NCBI RefSeq assembly: GCF_009729095.1
Contig: NZ_VTGX01000004.1
Coordinates: 186,001 to 250,000 of the forward strand
DNA length: 64,000 bases
Source: Mycolicibacterium sp. CBMA 247
Lineage (GTDB): Bacteria; Actinomycetota; Actinomycetes; Mycobacteriales; Mycobacteriaceae
Direction of reading: 5' to 3'
The notes under the pieces were generated by a model. That model did not search any database and was not told the origin of the DNA. It worked only from the letters and a program-made list of their open reading frames with translations. The position numbers and the translations under genes are program-made. The first letter of the stretch is position 1, and each line of letters begins with the position of its first letter. Below, one piece after another: positions 18,189 to 27,455 of the stretch.

Positions 18189-19586
18189 CTAGACGGTCAG
18201 GAGCTCCTCGCGGGTTGCCGGGTTTCTCCGAGCCTGCACCCGGGCATAGATCATGTAGAGGACGGTAGCCACCACGAGCCCGACGATCCAGGAGATGTCG
18301 GCCCCACCGAGGTGGTCGACAAAAGGACCCACGTACAGACCGCTGCTGATGAAAGGGATCTCCGCGCCGATAGCGATCAGGTAGATGATGGTCGCCGGCC
18401 AGTTGACCAGGCCGTACTCGCCACGGGCCTTGAACAGTTCACCGATGTTGTAATGGCCGCGACGCACGAAGTAGAAGTCCGTCAGGTTGATCGCTGTCCA
18501 CGGTACGAGCAGATACAGAACGAACAGGGTGATGTTCTGGACCGTCTCCAGGATGTTTCCGCTGGCGAGCAGGGTCGCTATGGTGGCTACGACGCCGGCG
18601 ACGACGATGAAGACGGTACGTACCAACGCGGTTGACGATCCGTGGCCCTTTACCGAGATAGCGCTGATCGCGGTCAGATACATGCCGTAGGCCCCGTAAG
18701 CCCCGGCTGGGACGGCACCGATGACGATGGCGAGCAGGATCACCGAGCTCAAACCGGGAACCTGGGCGCTGAGCATTCCGACGGCGTCTTTCCCGACGGC
18801 TTCGGCACTGATCGTGGCGGCCATGGCGCCGAGAACCATTACCCACGAGGCGCCGATTGCCGATCCGAGGTAGGTCCACATGAAGGTTGTCCGCGACGGG
18901 GTGTCCTCAGGGAGGTACCGGGAGTAGTCCGACACGTACGGCGCCCAGGTCAACTGCCACGAGACGAAGATCGAGATGGCCAGCAGCACAGTGCCGAACG
19001 ACGGTGCCGGACCGGCCGGCAGGTGCGCCGGCAGGTGATCGGTCAGTGCCACCGTCAGCACGGCGAACAGCAGGACCGACACCACACTGACGACCCGGGA
19101 TGACAGGTGAAGGAGCTTGTAGCCGACGATCGCGATCACCGACGGCACGGCGACCTGGATGATAATCGACCAGCTGAGGGAGATATTCGCCCAGTTCGCG
19201 AACGCTTGCCCGGTGATGACGGCGCCCTCGACCTGAAATCCCATGTACATGAGCAGGACGAGGACAGCCGGCAACAGCGCGCCGAGAAAGCCGAACTGCG
19301 CACGGCTCTGGATCATCTGCGGGACACCGAGTCGTGGTCCCTGAATTGAGTGGTAGGCCATGAACAGGCCGCCGACGAGATTGCCGATCACGATTGCTGC
19401 GATCGCCCAGGCGAGGTCGAGCCCGATCGTGACGGCGAGTACCCCGTTCACGAAGCCGGTGATCTGGACGTTGCTTGAGAACCAGATCGTGAACAGATGC
19501 CACGGTTTGCCATGGCGTTCACCGGGTGGGACGTAATCGATCGAACGGTGTTCCAGCGCGTCGCCGCGTGCGGGGGTGCGTTCCAC
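18189..19586 (-). CDS. NCS1-family purine/cytosine permease
   Basis: A 465-residue, 12-helix nucleobase:cation symporter-1 member. Family features are the N-terminal RSIDYVPPGERHGKPWHLFTIWFSSN, then IQGPRLGVPQMIQSRAQFG in helix 3, and SDYSRYLP after helix 6. The start is the GTG at 19586 with an AGGAGG site; the ORF extends to 19640 without homology. It overlaps or abuts the serine hydrolase upstream (1-bp gap), so the two are co-transcribed. The substrate could be cytosine, a purine, allantoin or hydantoin; the adjacent amidase-like hydrolase suggests uptake followed by hydrolysis of an amide compound. Confidence 0.88.
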   Translation of the reverse strand: MERTPARGDALEHRSIDYVPPGERHGKPWHLFTIWFSSNVQITGFVNGVLAVTIGLDLAWAIAAIVIGNLVGGLFMAYHSIQGPRLGVPQMIQSRAQFGFLGALLPAVLVLLMYMGFQVEGAVITGQAFANWANISLSWSIIIQVAVPSVIAIVGYKLLHLSSRVVSVVSVLLFAVLTVALTDHLPAHLPAGPAPSFGTVLLAISIFVSWQLTWAPYVSDYSRYLPEDTPSRTTFMWTYLGSAIGASWVMVLGAMAATISAEAVGKDAVGMLSAQVPGLSSVILLAIVIGAVPAGAYGAYGMYLTAISAISVKGHGSSTALVRTVFIVVAGVVATIATLLASGNILETVQNITLFVLYLLVPWTAINLTDFYFVRRGHYNIGELFKARGEYGLVNWPATIIYLIAIGAEIPFISSGLYVGPFVDHLGGADISWIVGLVVATVLYMIYARVQARRNPATREELLTV

Positions 19587-19587
19587 G

Positions 19588-20781
19588 TCAGACCTCCTGC
19601 GGAGTTTTGGCTGCGGCTCGCGCGATAGCGCCCAGCGCATGCACCGACTCGGGGCCGTCGGCCACCGGCGAGTCTTCGGCGGCGAACTTCGCGATCACTA
19701 CGTCGGTCTCCGGATCGAGCCAGAGGTACTGACCGAAAATCCCCACCCCGTAGAAGCTTCCGTGGTCGTCGCCCGGGATCCACCATTGGTTTTTGTAGGT
19801 GCCGGTCGGGGCCGCGTCTGATTCGGCGGTGGTCACGAATCCCCCGCCGCGGCGGGTCTGGGCGATCCAGCCCGCGGGGATCACCGACACGCCGTCGCGC
19901 TGCCCGTGATCGAGAATCAGCCGCCCAAACCGGGCCAGGTCGCGCAGTCGCATCCCCATCCCCGCGCAGGCATACGGTGTGTCGTTGCCGTCGACGGTGA
20001 GGAAGGCGTCGGCCTCGGCGCCGATCCTGGACCAGAGGTGACCCTCCATCAGCTCTCGGTAGCCGGCTCCGCCTGCTCGTTCCAACACCCAGGAAAGAAC
20101 ATCCGTCGTGCCCGAGCAGTACTGGAAGTCAGCGCCGTGCTGTCCCGCGCCGCGCAACTGTTGCAGGAAGACGCGAGTGCCGGCGACATCTCCGGGGTGC
20201 TGTGGCCGCCAGCCGGCAGCGCGGTCGCCCGCGTGCACCTCGGCGGCCGGGTCGAGGTAAGACATGTCGTAGTTCGGTGCGGCCGTCATATCCAGCAGCT
20301 GCTCGACGGAAGCCTCACCGAACGAGGTCCCGTCCAGCTCCGGGAGGTAGTGCCGGACCCGCGCGGCAAGATCCAGCGCACCCGTCTCGGCCAGAACACC
20401 GGACAGCATGCCGCAGAACGACTTCGAAATCGACATGACGATATGCGTCGTAGTCGGGGAGAAATCGCCGAAGTAGCGTTCGAAGACGATCTCGTTCCCG
20501 CGCAGCACGATGAGACCGTCGGTGTGGGTGCGGCGGAGGTACTCATCCCCGCCGATCTCTCCGCCCCCCGCCGCGGCGACGGTGATCGTGTCCCAGTCGA
20601 GCGGTTCTGCGGCGGTCGGCAACTCGCGAACGGGTCCATCACCCCGTCCGATCGCCGCGCAGCGGACGATCTGCTCCACCCGGTGCAGTCCCCGACGATG
20701 GTGCGGCGGGGTGAGCCAGTTGTCCAATGTCAAGCCGTTGTCGTCGTGAATCATGCGAATGATGATCGGATCGGCCATCAT
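19588..20781 (-). CDS. Serine hydrolase, beta-lactamase class C / 6-aminohexanoate-dimer hydrolase-like
   Basis: A 397-residue penicillin-binding-fold hydrolase. The active-site SxxK is SISK (Ser117-Lys120), the middle motif is YCS in FQYCSGTTD, and the downstream GIFGQYLWLDPETDVV region is typical of the 6-aminohexanoate-dimer hydrolase (NylB) and EstB esterase groups. There is no signal peptide, so it acts in the cytosol on an amide or ester rather than on cell-wall peptides. It forms an operon with the NCS1 permease, and the divergent LysR gene 59 bp upstream is the likely regulator. The start is one of two adjacent ATG codons at 20781. Confidence 0.85.
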   Translation of the reverse strand: MMADPIIIRMIHDDNGLTLDNWLTPPHHRRGLHRVEQIVRCAAIGRGDGPVRELPTAAEPLDWDTITVAAAGGGEIGGDEYLRRTHTDGLIVLRGNEIVFERYFGDFSPTTTHIVMSISKSFCGMLSGVLAETGALDLAARVRHYLPELDGTSFGEASVEQLLDMTAAPNYDMSYLDPAAEVHAGDRAAGWRPQHPGDVAGTRVFLQQLRGAGQHGADFQYCSGTTDVLSWVLERAGGAGYRELMEGHLWSRIGAEADAFLTVDGNDTPYACAGMGMRLRDLARFGRLILDHGQRDGVSVIPAGWIAQTRRGGGFVTTAESDAAPTGTYKNQWWIPGDDHGSFYGVGIFGQYLWLDPETDVVIAKFAAEDSPVADGPESVHALGAIARAAAKTPQEV

Positions 20782-20840
20782 GATTCGTCAAAGACCTAAT
20801 ATGTAGGAATAACCATGCCTCAGTATTATTATCACTGCTT

Positions 20841-21737
20841 ATGGAGCTGCGACACCTGCGGTATTTCCTGGCGATCGCCGAGCACGGCACGGTAACCGCC
20901 GCGGCCGCTCGACTGCACGTGGCCCAACCGGCGATCTCCCGACAACTTCAACGACTGGAACACGATCTCGGCATCAGGCTCTTCGCCCGCCACGGCCCAC
21001 GGCTCGCGCTCACCGACGCGGGCCGGCACATGCTCGGCGTCGCCTCCGACATCGTGGCCCGCGCCGATCGGGCGACGATCGTCGCCCAGCAGATGGCTCA
21101 GGGCCACCTGACCCGGGTCTCCGTCGCCGCTGCGACCACGACGATCGAGTACGTCCTGGCACCGTTCGTCGCGACCCTGGACGCACACGATCCGTTCGTC
21201 TCAGTTGTCGAGGTGCCGTCGGAAGCGGTGCACGACGCGGTATTCGGTGGTCACGATCTGGGACTTGCCGCCACGTCGCCGCCGGTCAGCCGGCTTTCTT
21301 GGACCCGGCTCACCAGTGTGCCGCTACGTGCCTATGTCTCCAGCGAACACGCATGGGCCCTCCGGCCGACGGTCTCCCTCGGTGAGCTTTCGCAGGCTCC
21401 GCTGTTGCTTCCGACCCCGGCCGATCCAACTCGAATCGTCTTCGACGAAGCGATCAACCGGGCCAAGCTGCAGTACCACAACTACGAAGAAGTCGAGTCA
21501 CCGCCATTGCGCCAGGCCCTGGCCGCAGCCGATCGTGGCGTCGCCGTCGTCACCGACCTGCAACGCTTCGGCGCCCGGCCACTCCTCATTCTCGACCACC
21601 GAGGCGAACCCATTTTGTTGACAATCCACGCCTGTTGGAACCCGGCGCACTACGCTGCCGAGGCCCTGTCCGCTTTTGCCGAACAGCTGGGTCGCTACTC
21701 CGACACCGTCGTTCGACAGACCGCCGAACGGATCTGA
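20841..21737 (+). CDS. LysR-family transcriptional regulator
   Basis: A 298-residue LysR regulator. The N-terminal winged helix-turn-helix is clear (MELRHLRYFLAIAEHGTVTAAAARLHVAQPAISRQLQRLE), followed by the co-inducer-binding domain (YVLAPFVATLDAHDP onward). It is divergent from the hydrolase-permease pair with a 59-bp AT-rich gap that must contain both promoters, the classical LysR arrangement. The effector is probably the compound handled by that pair (inference). Confidence 0.92.
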   Translation: MELRHLRYFLAIAEHGTVTAAAARLHVAQPAISRQLQRLEHDLGIRLFARHGPRLALTDAGRHMLGVASDIVARADRATIVAQQMAQGHLTRVSVAAATTTIEYVLAPFVATLDAHDPFVSVVEVPSEAVHDAVFGGHDLGLAATSPPVSRLSWTRLTSVPLRAYVSSEHAWALRPTVSLGELSQAPLLLPTPADPTRIVFDEAINRAKLQYHNYEEVESPPLRQALAAADRGVAVVTDLQRFGARPLLILDHRGEPILLTIHACWNPAHYAAEALSAFAEQLGRYSDTVVRQTAERI

Positions 21738-21757
21738 GCGCCGACGAGGGCCGACAA

Positions 21758-23659
21758 CTATCCGCGCGCCTTGGCCCGGGCCTTCGCCCGCGCCCGCAGC
21801 GAGGCCGTGAGCTCCACCTTGCGTACGCGCACGACCTCAGGCGTCACCTCGACGCACTCATCCTCCGCACAGAATTCCATGGCCTGCTCCAGGCCCAGAT
21901 CCAGCGGCCGGGCCAGGGTCTCCATCACATCCGCGGTCGACGACCGCATGTTGGTGAGCTTCTTCTCGCGGGTGATGTTGATGTCGAGATCCTCGGCGCG
22001 CGGGTTGATCCCGACCACCTGGCCCTCGTAGGTGTCCTCACCGGGCTCGACGAAGAACTGGCCACGATCGGACAGCTGGATCATCGCGAACGGGGTGATC
22101 GAGCCGGACCGGTCCGAAACCAGCGAGCCGGTGTGGCGGGCCCGGATCTCCCCGGCCCACGGCCGGTAGCCCTCGAACACCGCGTTGGCGATGCCGGTGC
22201 CGCGGGTCTCGGTCAGGAAGTCGGTGCGGAAGCCGATCAGCCCGCGGCTGGGCACCACGAAGTCCATCCGCACCCAGCCGGCGGCGTGGTTGGTCATCTG
22301 CTCCATGCGGCCCTTGCGGTTGGCCATCAGCTGGGTGATGGCGCCGACGAACTCCTCCGGGCAGTCAATGGTCAACTCCTCGAACGGCTCGTGCAGCTTG
22401 CCGTCGATGTTCTTGGTGACCACCTGCGGTTTGCCGACGGTCAGCTCGAATCCCTCGCGCCGCATCTGCTCGACGAGGATGGCCAGCGCCAGCTCACCAC
22501 GGCCCTGCACCTCCCAGGCGTCGGGGCGGCCGATGTCGACCACCCGGATCGACACATTGCCGATCAACTCGGAATCGAGCCGGGTCTTCACCATCCGGGC
22601 GGTCAGCTTGTGCCCCGACACCCTGCCGGCCAGCGGCGAGGTATTGGTGCCGATGGTGACCGAGATGGCCGGTTCGTCGACGGTGATACGCGGCAGCGCG
22701 TGCGAGTTGTCGGGATCGGCCAGGGTGTCGCCGATCATGATCTCCGGGATACCCGCGACCGCGACGATATCGCCGGCGACGGCCTCCTCGGTGGGACTGC
22801 GGTCAACGCCCTCGGTGGCCAGCAGCTCGGTGATCTTGGCGTTGGTGATCACCGGCGACCCGTCGACCTCACGCATCCAGGCGACCTGCTGGCCCTTCTT
22901 GAGCCGGCCGTTGTAGATGCGGATCAGCGCGAGGCGGCCCAGGAAGGCCGAGGCGTCGAGGTTGGTGACCAGCGCCTGCAGCGGCGCTTCCGGGTCACCC
23001 GACGGTGCCGGGATGTGCTCCATCAGCACGTCGAACAGCGGGTTCAGATTGTCGCCGTCGGGCACCTCACCGTCGGAGGGCTGCGTGGTGGAGGCGATAC
23101 CGGCCCGTCCGGACGCGTACAGCGTGGGCAGGTCCAGCGCCTTCTCTGCGGCGGCCTGGGCCTCGCCGTCAAGGTCGGACGCCACGTCGAGCAGCAGGTC
23201 GTGGCTCTCCTCGACCACCTCGGCGATGCGGGCGTCCGGCCGGTCGGTCTTGTTGACCACCAGGATCACCGGAAGGTGCGCGGCCAGGGCCTTGCGCAGC
23301 ACGAACCGGGTCTGAGGCAGCGGCCCCTCCGAGGCGTCTACCAGCAGAACCACGCCGTCGACCATGGACAGACCACGCTCCACCTCGCCACCGAAATCGG
23401 CGTGACCAGGGGTGTCGATGACGTTGATCACCGTCATGGTGCCGTCCGGGTGGTGCCGGTGCACCGCAGTGTTCTTGGCCAGGATGGTGATGCCCTTTTC
23501 CTTCTCAAGGTCACCGGAGTCCATCAGGCGCTCGACTGCGTCGTCGCCGCGGTGCGTCAAGGCACCGGACTGTCGCAGCATCGCGTCGACTAGGGTCGTC
23601 TTGCCGTGGTCGACGTGGGCGACGATGGCGACATTGCGAAAGTTCGGGCGTGAATCCAC
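21758..23659 (-). CDS. typA: Ribosome-associated GTPase TypA/BipA
   Basis: A 633-residue translational GTPase related to EF-G that acts on ribosome assembly and stress adaptation. The GTPase motifs are AHVDHGKT (G1), DTPGHADF (G3) and NKTDRPDAR (G4). The BipA-specific C-terminal part contains RGLIGFRTDFLTETRGTG. The GTG at 23659 (MDSRPNFRNVAIV) is chosen because the preceding in-frame codons have no conserved match. It corresponds to Rv1165, next to lpqW in M. tuberculosis, although here three accessory genes separate the two. Confidence 0.95.
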   Translation of the reverse strand: MDSRPNFRNVAIVAHVDHGKTTLVDAMLRQSGALTHRGDDAVERLMDSGDLEKEKGITILAKNTAVHRHHPDGTMTVINVIDTPGHADFGGEVERGLSMVDGVVLLVDASEGPLPQTRFVLRKALAAHLPVILVVNKTDRPDARIAEVVEESHDLLLDVASDLDGEAQAAAEKALDLPTLYASGRAGIASTTQPSDGEVPDGDNLNPLFDVLMEHIPAPSGDPEAPLQALVTNLDASAFLGRLALIRIYNGRLKKGQQVAWMREVDGSPVITNAKITELLATEGVDRSPTEEAVAGDIVAVAGIPEIMIGDTLADPDNSHALPRITVDEPAISVTIGTNTSPLAGRVSGHKLTARMVKTRLDSELIGNVSIRVVDIGRPDAWEVQGRGELALAILVEQMRREGFELTVGKPQVVTKNIDGKLHEPFEELTIDCPEEFVGAITQLMANRKGRMEQMTNHAAGWVRMDFVVPSRGLIGFRTDFLTETRGTGIANAVFEGYRPWAGEIRARHTGSLVSDRSGSITPFAMIQLSDRGQFFVEPGEDTYEGQVVGINPRAEDLDINITREKKLTNMRSSTADVMETLARPLDLGLEQAMEFCAEDECVEVTPEVVRVRKVELTASLRARAKARAKARG

Positions 23660-23715
23660 ACCGACATTCTCGCAGGCACGCCGGTCGATCACGAAAACGA
23701 GAGAGCCCCGTCACG

Positions 23716-23883
23716 TTGAAGTCCGCGAAGATCGCCGGCCTGAAGCCCAAGAAAAAGTGCTGCCGGAGCAAGCCTCGCTGCAAACGCTGCCCCCTGGTTC
23801 TGCACAAGGTCCGCAAGGCTGAACACCACGGACTGCGCGGAAAAGAACTGGACAAGGTCTTCAAACGGGCCAGGAAATCCTAG
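23716..23883 (+). CDS. Small basic zinc-ribbon-like protein
   Basis: A 55-residue, very basic protein with a cysteine knuckle KKCCRSKPRCKRCPLVLHK. The likely start is the TTG at 23716 (MKSAKIAGLKPKKK). It reads divergently from typA. A nucleic-acid-binding role is plausible from composition only. The family is familiar as a conserved mycobacterial small protein, but no function is assigned. Confidence 0.65.
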   Translation: MKSAKIAGLKPKKKCCRSKPRCKRCPLVLHKVRKAEHHGLRGKELDKVFKRARKS

Positions 23884-23946
23884 GGTTCGCGAGTACCGTT
23901 TTAGGTATCCGTCACGTTGCGATAGGCGTGCTTGGAGGTGCCAGGG

Positions 23947-24213
23947 ATGACGGTTTATGAAGCGCTCACAGTCGCTTTGATCATGGTGCTCGCGTTGGGG
24001 ACCACGGTGGCGATCTATGTGGGCATGGCCAACTGGATCGGTGCCTGCTACATGGTCCGGTGCAGCGAATGCCACCACCTCACCTTCGCGTCGGCGAACC
24101 ACCCGCAGACCTCCTGCGCGCACTGCCGCCACCCGATGCTGCTGCACCCGCTGTACGCAACGCAGCACCCGGACCACGCCGTGCGGGTCGTCGGCGACCG
24201 GCTGCGTTACTAG
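23947..24213 (+). CDS. Small membrane protein with zinc-ribbon tail
   Basis: 88 residues: one transmembrane helix (ALTVALIMVLALGTTVAIYVGM) followed by a zinc-ribbon pattern CSECHHL ... CAHCRHP. It starts at ATG 23947. Its TAG stop (24211-24213) overlaps the convergent stop of the PPOX gene by 3 bases. Function unknown; the Cys pairs suggest metal binding on one membrane face. Confidence 0.7.
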   Translation: MTVYEALTVALIMVLALGTTVAIYVGMANWIGACYMVRCSECHHLTFASANHPQTSCAHCRHPMLLHPLYATQHPDHAVRVVGDRLRY

Positions 24214-24650
24214 CCGACAGTCCGGCCGTCGTAGTGCGGCACGGCGTGATCCCGTAACTGACGCCCAGTGACCTTCTCGGACCGTATCCGCACGAAGTGA
24301 TCGCGCCGCCCGTCAACCCACGGCTGCACGAACGTCCCGGCGACCGCCACCTGTTCGTCCACGTCGGTGATCGGCTCGGCATGCCCGACGATCGTCACGC
24401 TCCAGCCCTGGCGCAGATCGGCATCGAGCTCGTCGGCCTGGAAGGCGACCACTTGATGGTCGGTCGCGGCGACCAGCTTGGGCCCGCCGGCCACCCGGAT
24501 CACCACATCGTCGTGCCATACCCGGAAGTTGACCGGCTGAACCGCCGGCAGAGCGTCCTCGGTGAACACCAACCGGCCGACACGCACCCGCTCCAGCAGG
24601 TCCAGGCACTGTCTGCGGGTGAGAACGTCGATTTCGGATCCCTTGGGCAT
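24210..24650 (-). CDS. Pyridoxamine 5'-phosphate oxidase-fold flavin/F420-binding protein
   Basis: A 146-residue single-domain PPOX split-barrel protein (LTRRQCLDLLERVRVGRLVFTEDALPAVQPVNFRVWHDDVVIR; later GWSVTIVGHAEPITD). Relatives in mycobacteria bind FMN, heme or F420. This one is of the general nitroimidazole-reductase-like or pyridoxamine-oxidase-like group rather than a true PdxH. The start ATG at 24650 is preceded by GGAGG, and the 3-bp gap to the upstream acyltransferase gene indicates one operon. Which cofactor it binds cannot be told. Confidence 0.82.
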   Translation of the reverse strand: MPKGSEIDVLTRRQCLDLLERVRVGRLVFTEDALPAVQPVNFRVWHDDVVIRVAGGPKLVAATDHQVVAFQADELDADLRQGWSVTIVGHAEPITDVDEQVAVAGTFVQPWVDGRRDHFVRIRSEKVTGRQLRDHAVPHYDGRTVG

Positions 24651-24654
24651 GAGG

Positions 24655-26040
24655 TCAACCTCCTTGTACCAGTTGCAGAGTCCCTGCCGGGGTGCTGCGC
24701 CAGTGCCCGACGCCGATGTCGACGAGACGGGCAACCGCACGTTCGATGCCTTTCGCCAGTTCGTCCACATCGGGGGTCGCGTCGTAATCACCGATGACGC
24801 CGAACACCAGACGGTCGGTGTAGTTCATGATGGCAATACCGGTCCGCAATTGCATGGCAAGCGGCGGAATCGGAAGAAGTCGGACAATTTCGCAGCCCAT
24901 GACGCGCAACCGACTCCGTGGGCCCGGCACGTTCGTGGCCACGGTGACGACGCCTCGTTGCGGCAACCGGGTCAGTGCCCGCACCGTCCACGCGGTGAGT
25001 GGGAACGGAATCGCCTTCGCGGCCGACACCAAGATGTTCCCCGCCTCACGCTGTCCACTTGCCTTGGCCCTGTCCAGCCGGGAATGCACGGTGCGCAGCT
25101 GGTGCACCGGATCGGCCTTGTCGACCGGAAGGTACGGCAGCATCACCGACACGCGATTGTCGGTCCGGTCGCGGGCATCCTCGGATCGCACCGAAACCGG
25201 CACCAGGGTGCGCAGCGAGTCACGCCGCGGGTTCTCGCCACGGCGGATGAGTGTGTTGCGGAAGCTGTCGGTGATCGCCGCCAGGGCAACGTCATTGACC
25301 GTGACGCCGAATTCGCGGCATACCGTGTCGACATCGTCCATCGAGACCTCACCGGTGGCGTAGCGCCGCATGCTCGTCACGGGGCCCGTCAGGGAGGTAG
25401 CGGCAGCCGGGCGCAGCAGACCGCCGACGATGTCGACCGCCCCGCGGACGACCTGCATGGCGGCGCCGGGCAGCCCGCTCGAGATGCGCCACGCCTCACC
25501 GATCCAGTCGACGGGGCTGAAAACACCTGTCCCCCTGGTTGCTTGACGTGCCACAACGTTGGGGATCGCGTCACCGTCGTCACACAGCCGGCTCAGCAGC
25601 CGCGTCGCGGCTATCCCGTCGGCAATGCAATGGTGGACCTTGATCAGAATCGCCCACCGGTTGTGCTCGAGGCCGTCGACGATGCGGCACTCCCACAATG
25701 GACGGTCTCGGTCGAGACGGCGTTCCATGACGTCGGCGGCCCACCGGTACAGCGCCGCGTCATCACCGGGCCACGGCAGAGCCGCGTACCGGATGTGGTG
25801 GGAAGCGTCGAAGTTCGTGTCCTCGACCCATTGCGGTGCGCCGAGATCGAGCGGCTGGGTGTGCAGCAGTTGATGTAGGCGAGGCACCGCCAACGCGCGT
25901 TCGGCCAGTGCCGCCACGATGGTGTCGGGGCGGGGCATCGGTCCGTCCAAGACGGCGATTGCTCCGATCGCCAGGCTCGCGTGCCGGTCGGAGTCCTCCG
26001 CTTCCAGGAACCCCGCGTCGAGTGCGGTCAACTGCTCCAT
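24655..26040 (-). CDS. WS/DGAT wax ester synthase / diacylglycerol acyltransferase
   Basis: A 461-residue acyltransferase that makes triacylglycerol or wax esters from acyl-CoA. The catalytic HHxxxDG motif is HHCIADG (residues 136-142). The N-terminal MEQLTALDAGFL and the C-terminal NVPGPRSRLRVMGCEIVRLLPI are standard for the family. The length matches mycobacterial Tgs proteins. It is in an operon with the PPOX gene downstream. The substrate preference cannot be predicted. Confidence 0.93.
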   Translation of the reverse strand: MEQLTALDAGFLEAEDSDRHASLAIGAIAVLDGPMPRPDTIVAALAERALAVPRLHQLLHTQPLDLGAPQWVEDTNFDASHHIRYAALPWPGDDAALYRWAADVMERRLDRDRPLWECRIVDGLEHNRWAILIKVHHCIADGIAATRLLSRLCDDGDAIPNVVARQATRGTGVFSPVDWIGEAWRISSGLPGAAMQVVRGAVDIVGGLLRPAAATSLTGPVTSMRRYATGEVSMDDVDTVCREFGVTVNDVALAAITDSFRNTLIRRGENPRRDSLRTLVPVSVRSEDARDRTDNRVSVMLPYLPVDKADPVHQLRTVHSRLDRAKASGQREAGNILVSAAKAIPFPLTAWTVRALTRLPQRGVVTVATNVPGPRSRLRVMGCEIVRLLPIPPLAMQLRTGIAIMNYTDRLVFGVIGDYDATPDVDELAKGIERAVARLVDIGVGHWRSTPAGTLQLVQGG

Positions 26041-26111
26041 ACAGCAATCGTCCGCCTGCTGCCCTGAAGCGGACAGGGGAAAAGGTCCCTAAATGTCCCG
26101 TCCGGAAACGA

Positions 26112-27455
26112 TCAGTATTGACGGTAGCGCCGTTGCAGGTGCTCCTGACGAATACGCACCTGATCTCTGCGCTCATCTTCAGTGACCCGCCGCGTGGTGT
26201 CGGGCAGGTACCCAGGTACGTCCGCCAGCGGCACCGCGGTGACCGTGGTGAGCGGCAGCTCCGACGGCGACTCCGAGTACGTCCAGCGAAACGTGAGGAA
26301 GCCGGTCTTGTGTCCACAGGTGTCAAGCCAGTTCGGCACCCCTGGGTCGGTGTCGGCAATCACATAGCGCAATGTTCCGTCAGGATCGGGCTCGGACTGG
26401 AATCGGTTGAGGCTGCTGATTCGGTTGGCGTGATCGAGGGATTCCCCCCACAGGTTGGACAGGTGGAAGCCCATATAAGCCGATGGCTCTGGGACGGTGA
26501 CCTCGACCAGCAGCGCCTCCCCCGCGCCCAGGTCGTAGACGCCGCCGGAGTAAACGTTGGTGCTCTGCCCGCCGCCGGTCGCGAGATTGGCGCGCATCGG
26601 TGCATTGAGTGCGTTGCGGGGCATGAAGGTGACGCCGTCACCATTCTTGTCGCCGTTTGCCTCGAGGACGACATCGTAGAATTCGTTCCAGAACCGCATC
26701 TGGTTCTCGACAAGTTCCCCGACCCGGCGCAGATTTTCGGCAGCCGTTTCGGGGTCGATCGGCCCCGGATGGGTGCCTTCCCTACCGATCTGTGCGATAT
26801 GAAGATCGGGCGATACCTCGTTCTCCCAATCGTGAAAGAGCATGCGGGCGATGACGTAACGCGCGGGGGTGCCGTCTGCTGCCGCGGTGCACAGGAAGTT
26901 TCCGGTGTGGCCGGCGGGCCGGTGCGGGGCCAGGAGGATCTCGAACGTCCCATCGTCGTCGACGAGCAGATCTGACGTATCGAGGATCCCGGTCACCACA
27001 CGGCCACCGGGGCCCAGTTCAGCCAGACTGCCGGAGTCTCCGGCGTACACCGTGTGTGCCTCGAAGATGAGGTACTGCGGCGCTTTCGGACCACCGGCTC
27101 TGCCGGCACCGCCGCGCCAATGCGAGTGGTCAGCTAGTCGGCCTCGGATCCGGTAGTTGCGGGCGCCGTCGATGGCCGCCGACAGGTACAGGGCATCGGC
27201 GTTGTCGATGGTGGCTTTGTCGATCGGTTGGATGGCACGGCGGAAATACGGAAAGTCGGGATCCTCGCAGAATGCCCGCTCGATGGCGCTGAACGCGAAG
27301 CCCACCAGATACCGATGGCCTTCGGCGATGCCCAACGCGGTCACTGGAGGGGCGTGCAGCTGCGGTGATACGACCGCTTCACGTGCCCGGTTGAGCGCCG
27401 CGATCATGTCGGTCCATGCCGCATCGAGCACGAGTTGTCCTGATTCAGTTGACAT
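26112..27455 (-). CDS. DUF1214-like protein
   Basis: 447 residues without signal peptide. The middle and C-terminal parts (VYAGDSGSLAELGPGGRVVTGILD; AYMGFHLSNLWGESLDHANRISSLN; LRYVIADTDPGVPNWLDTCGH) resemble the DUF1214/DUF1254 group of bacterial proteins of unknown activity. The start ATG at 27455 overlaps the end of the sulfotransferase gene by 11 bp, so it is translationally coupled to it. The pair is probably one functional unit. The name is descriptive only. Confidence 0.7.
   Translation of the reverse strand: MSTESGQLVLDAAWTDMIAALNRAREAVVSPQLHAPPVTALGIAEGHRYLVGFAFSAIERAFCEDPDFPYFRRAIQPIDKATIDNADALYLSAAIDGARNYRIRGRLADHSHWRGGAGRAGGPKAPQYLIFEAHTVYAGDSGSLAELGPGGRVVTGILDTSDLLVDDDGTFEILLAPHRPAGHTGNFLCTAAADGTPARYVIARMLFHDWENEVSPDLHIAQIGREGTHPGPIDPETAAENLRRVGELVENQMRFWNEFYDVVLEANGDKNGDGVTFMPRNALNAPMRANLATGGGQSTNVYSGGVYDLGAGEALLVEVTVPEPSAYMGFHLSNLWGESLDHANRISSLNRFQSEPDPDGTLRYVIADTDPGVPNWLDTCGHKTGFLTFRWTYSESPSELPLTTVTAVPLADVPGYLPDTTRRVTEDERRDQVRIRQEHLQRRYRQY

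Noticed and set aside
21635..23593. A 652-codon plus-strand open frame opposite typA
   Set aside because: Antisense shadow of typA; no recognisable motif.
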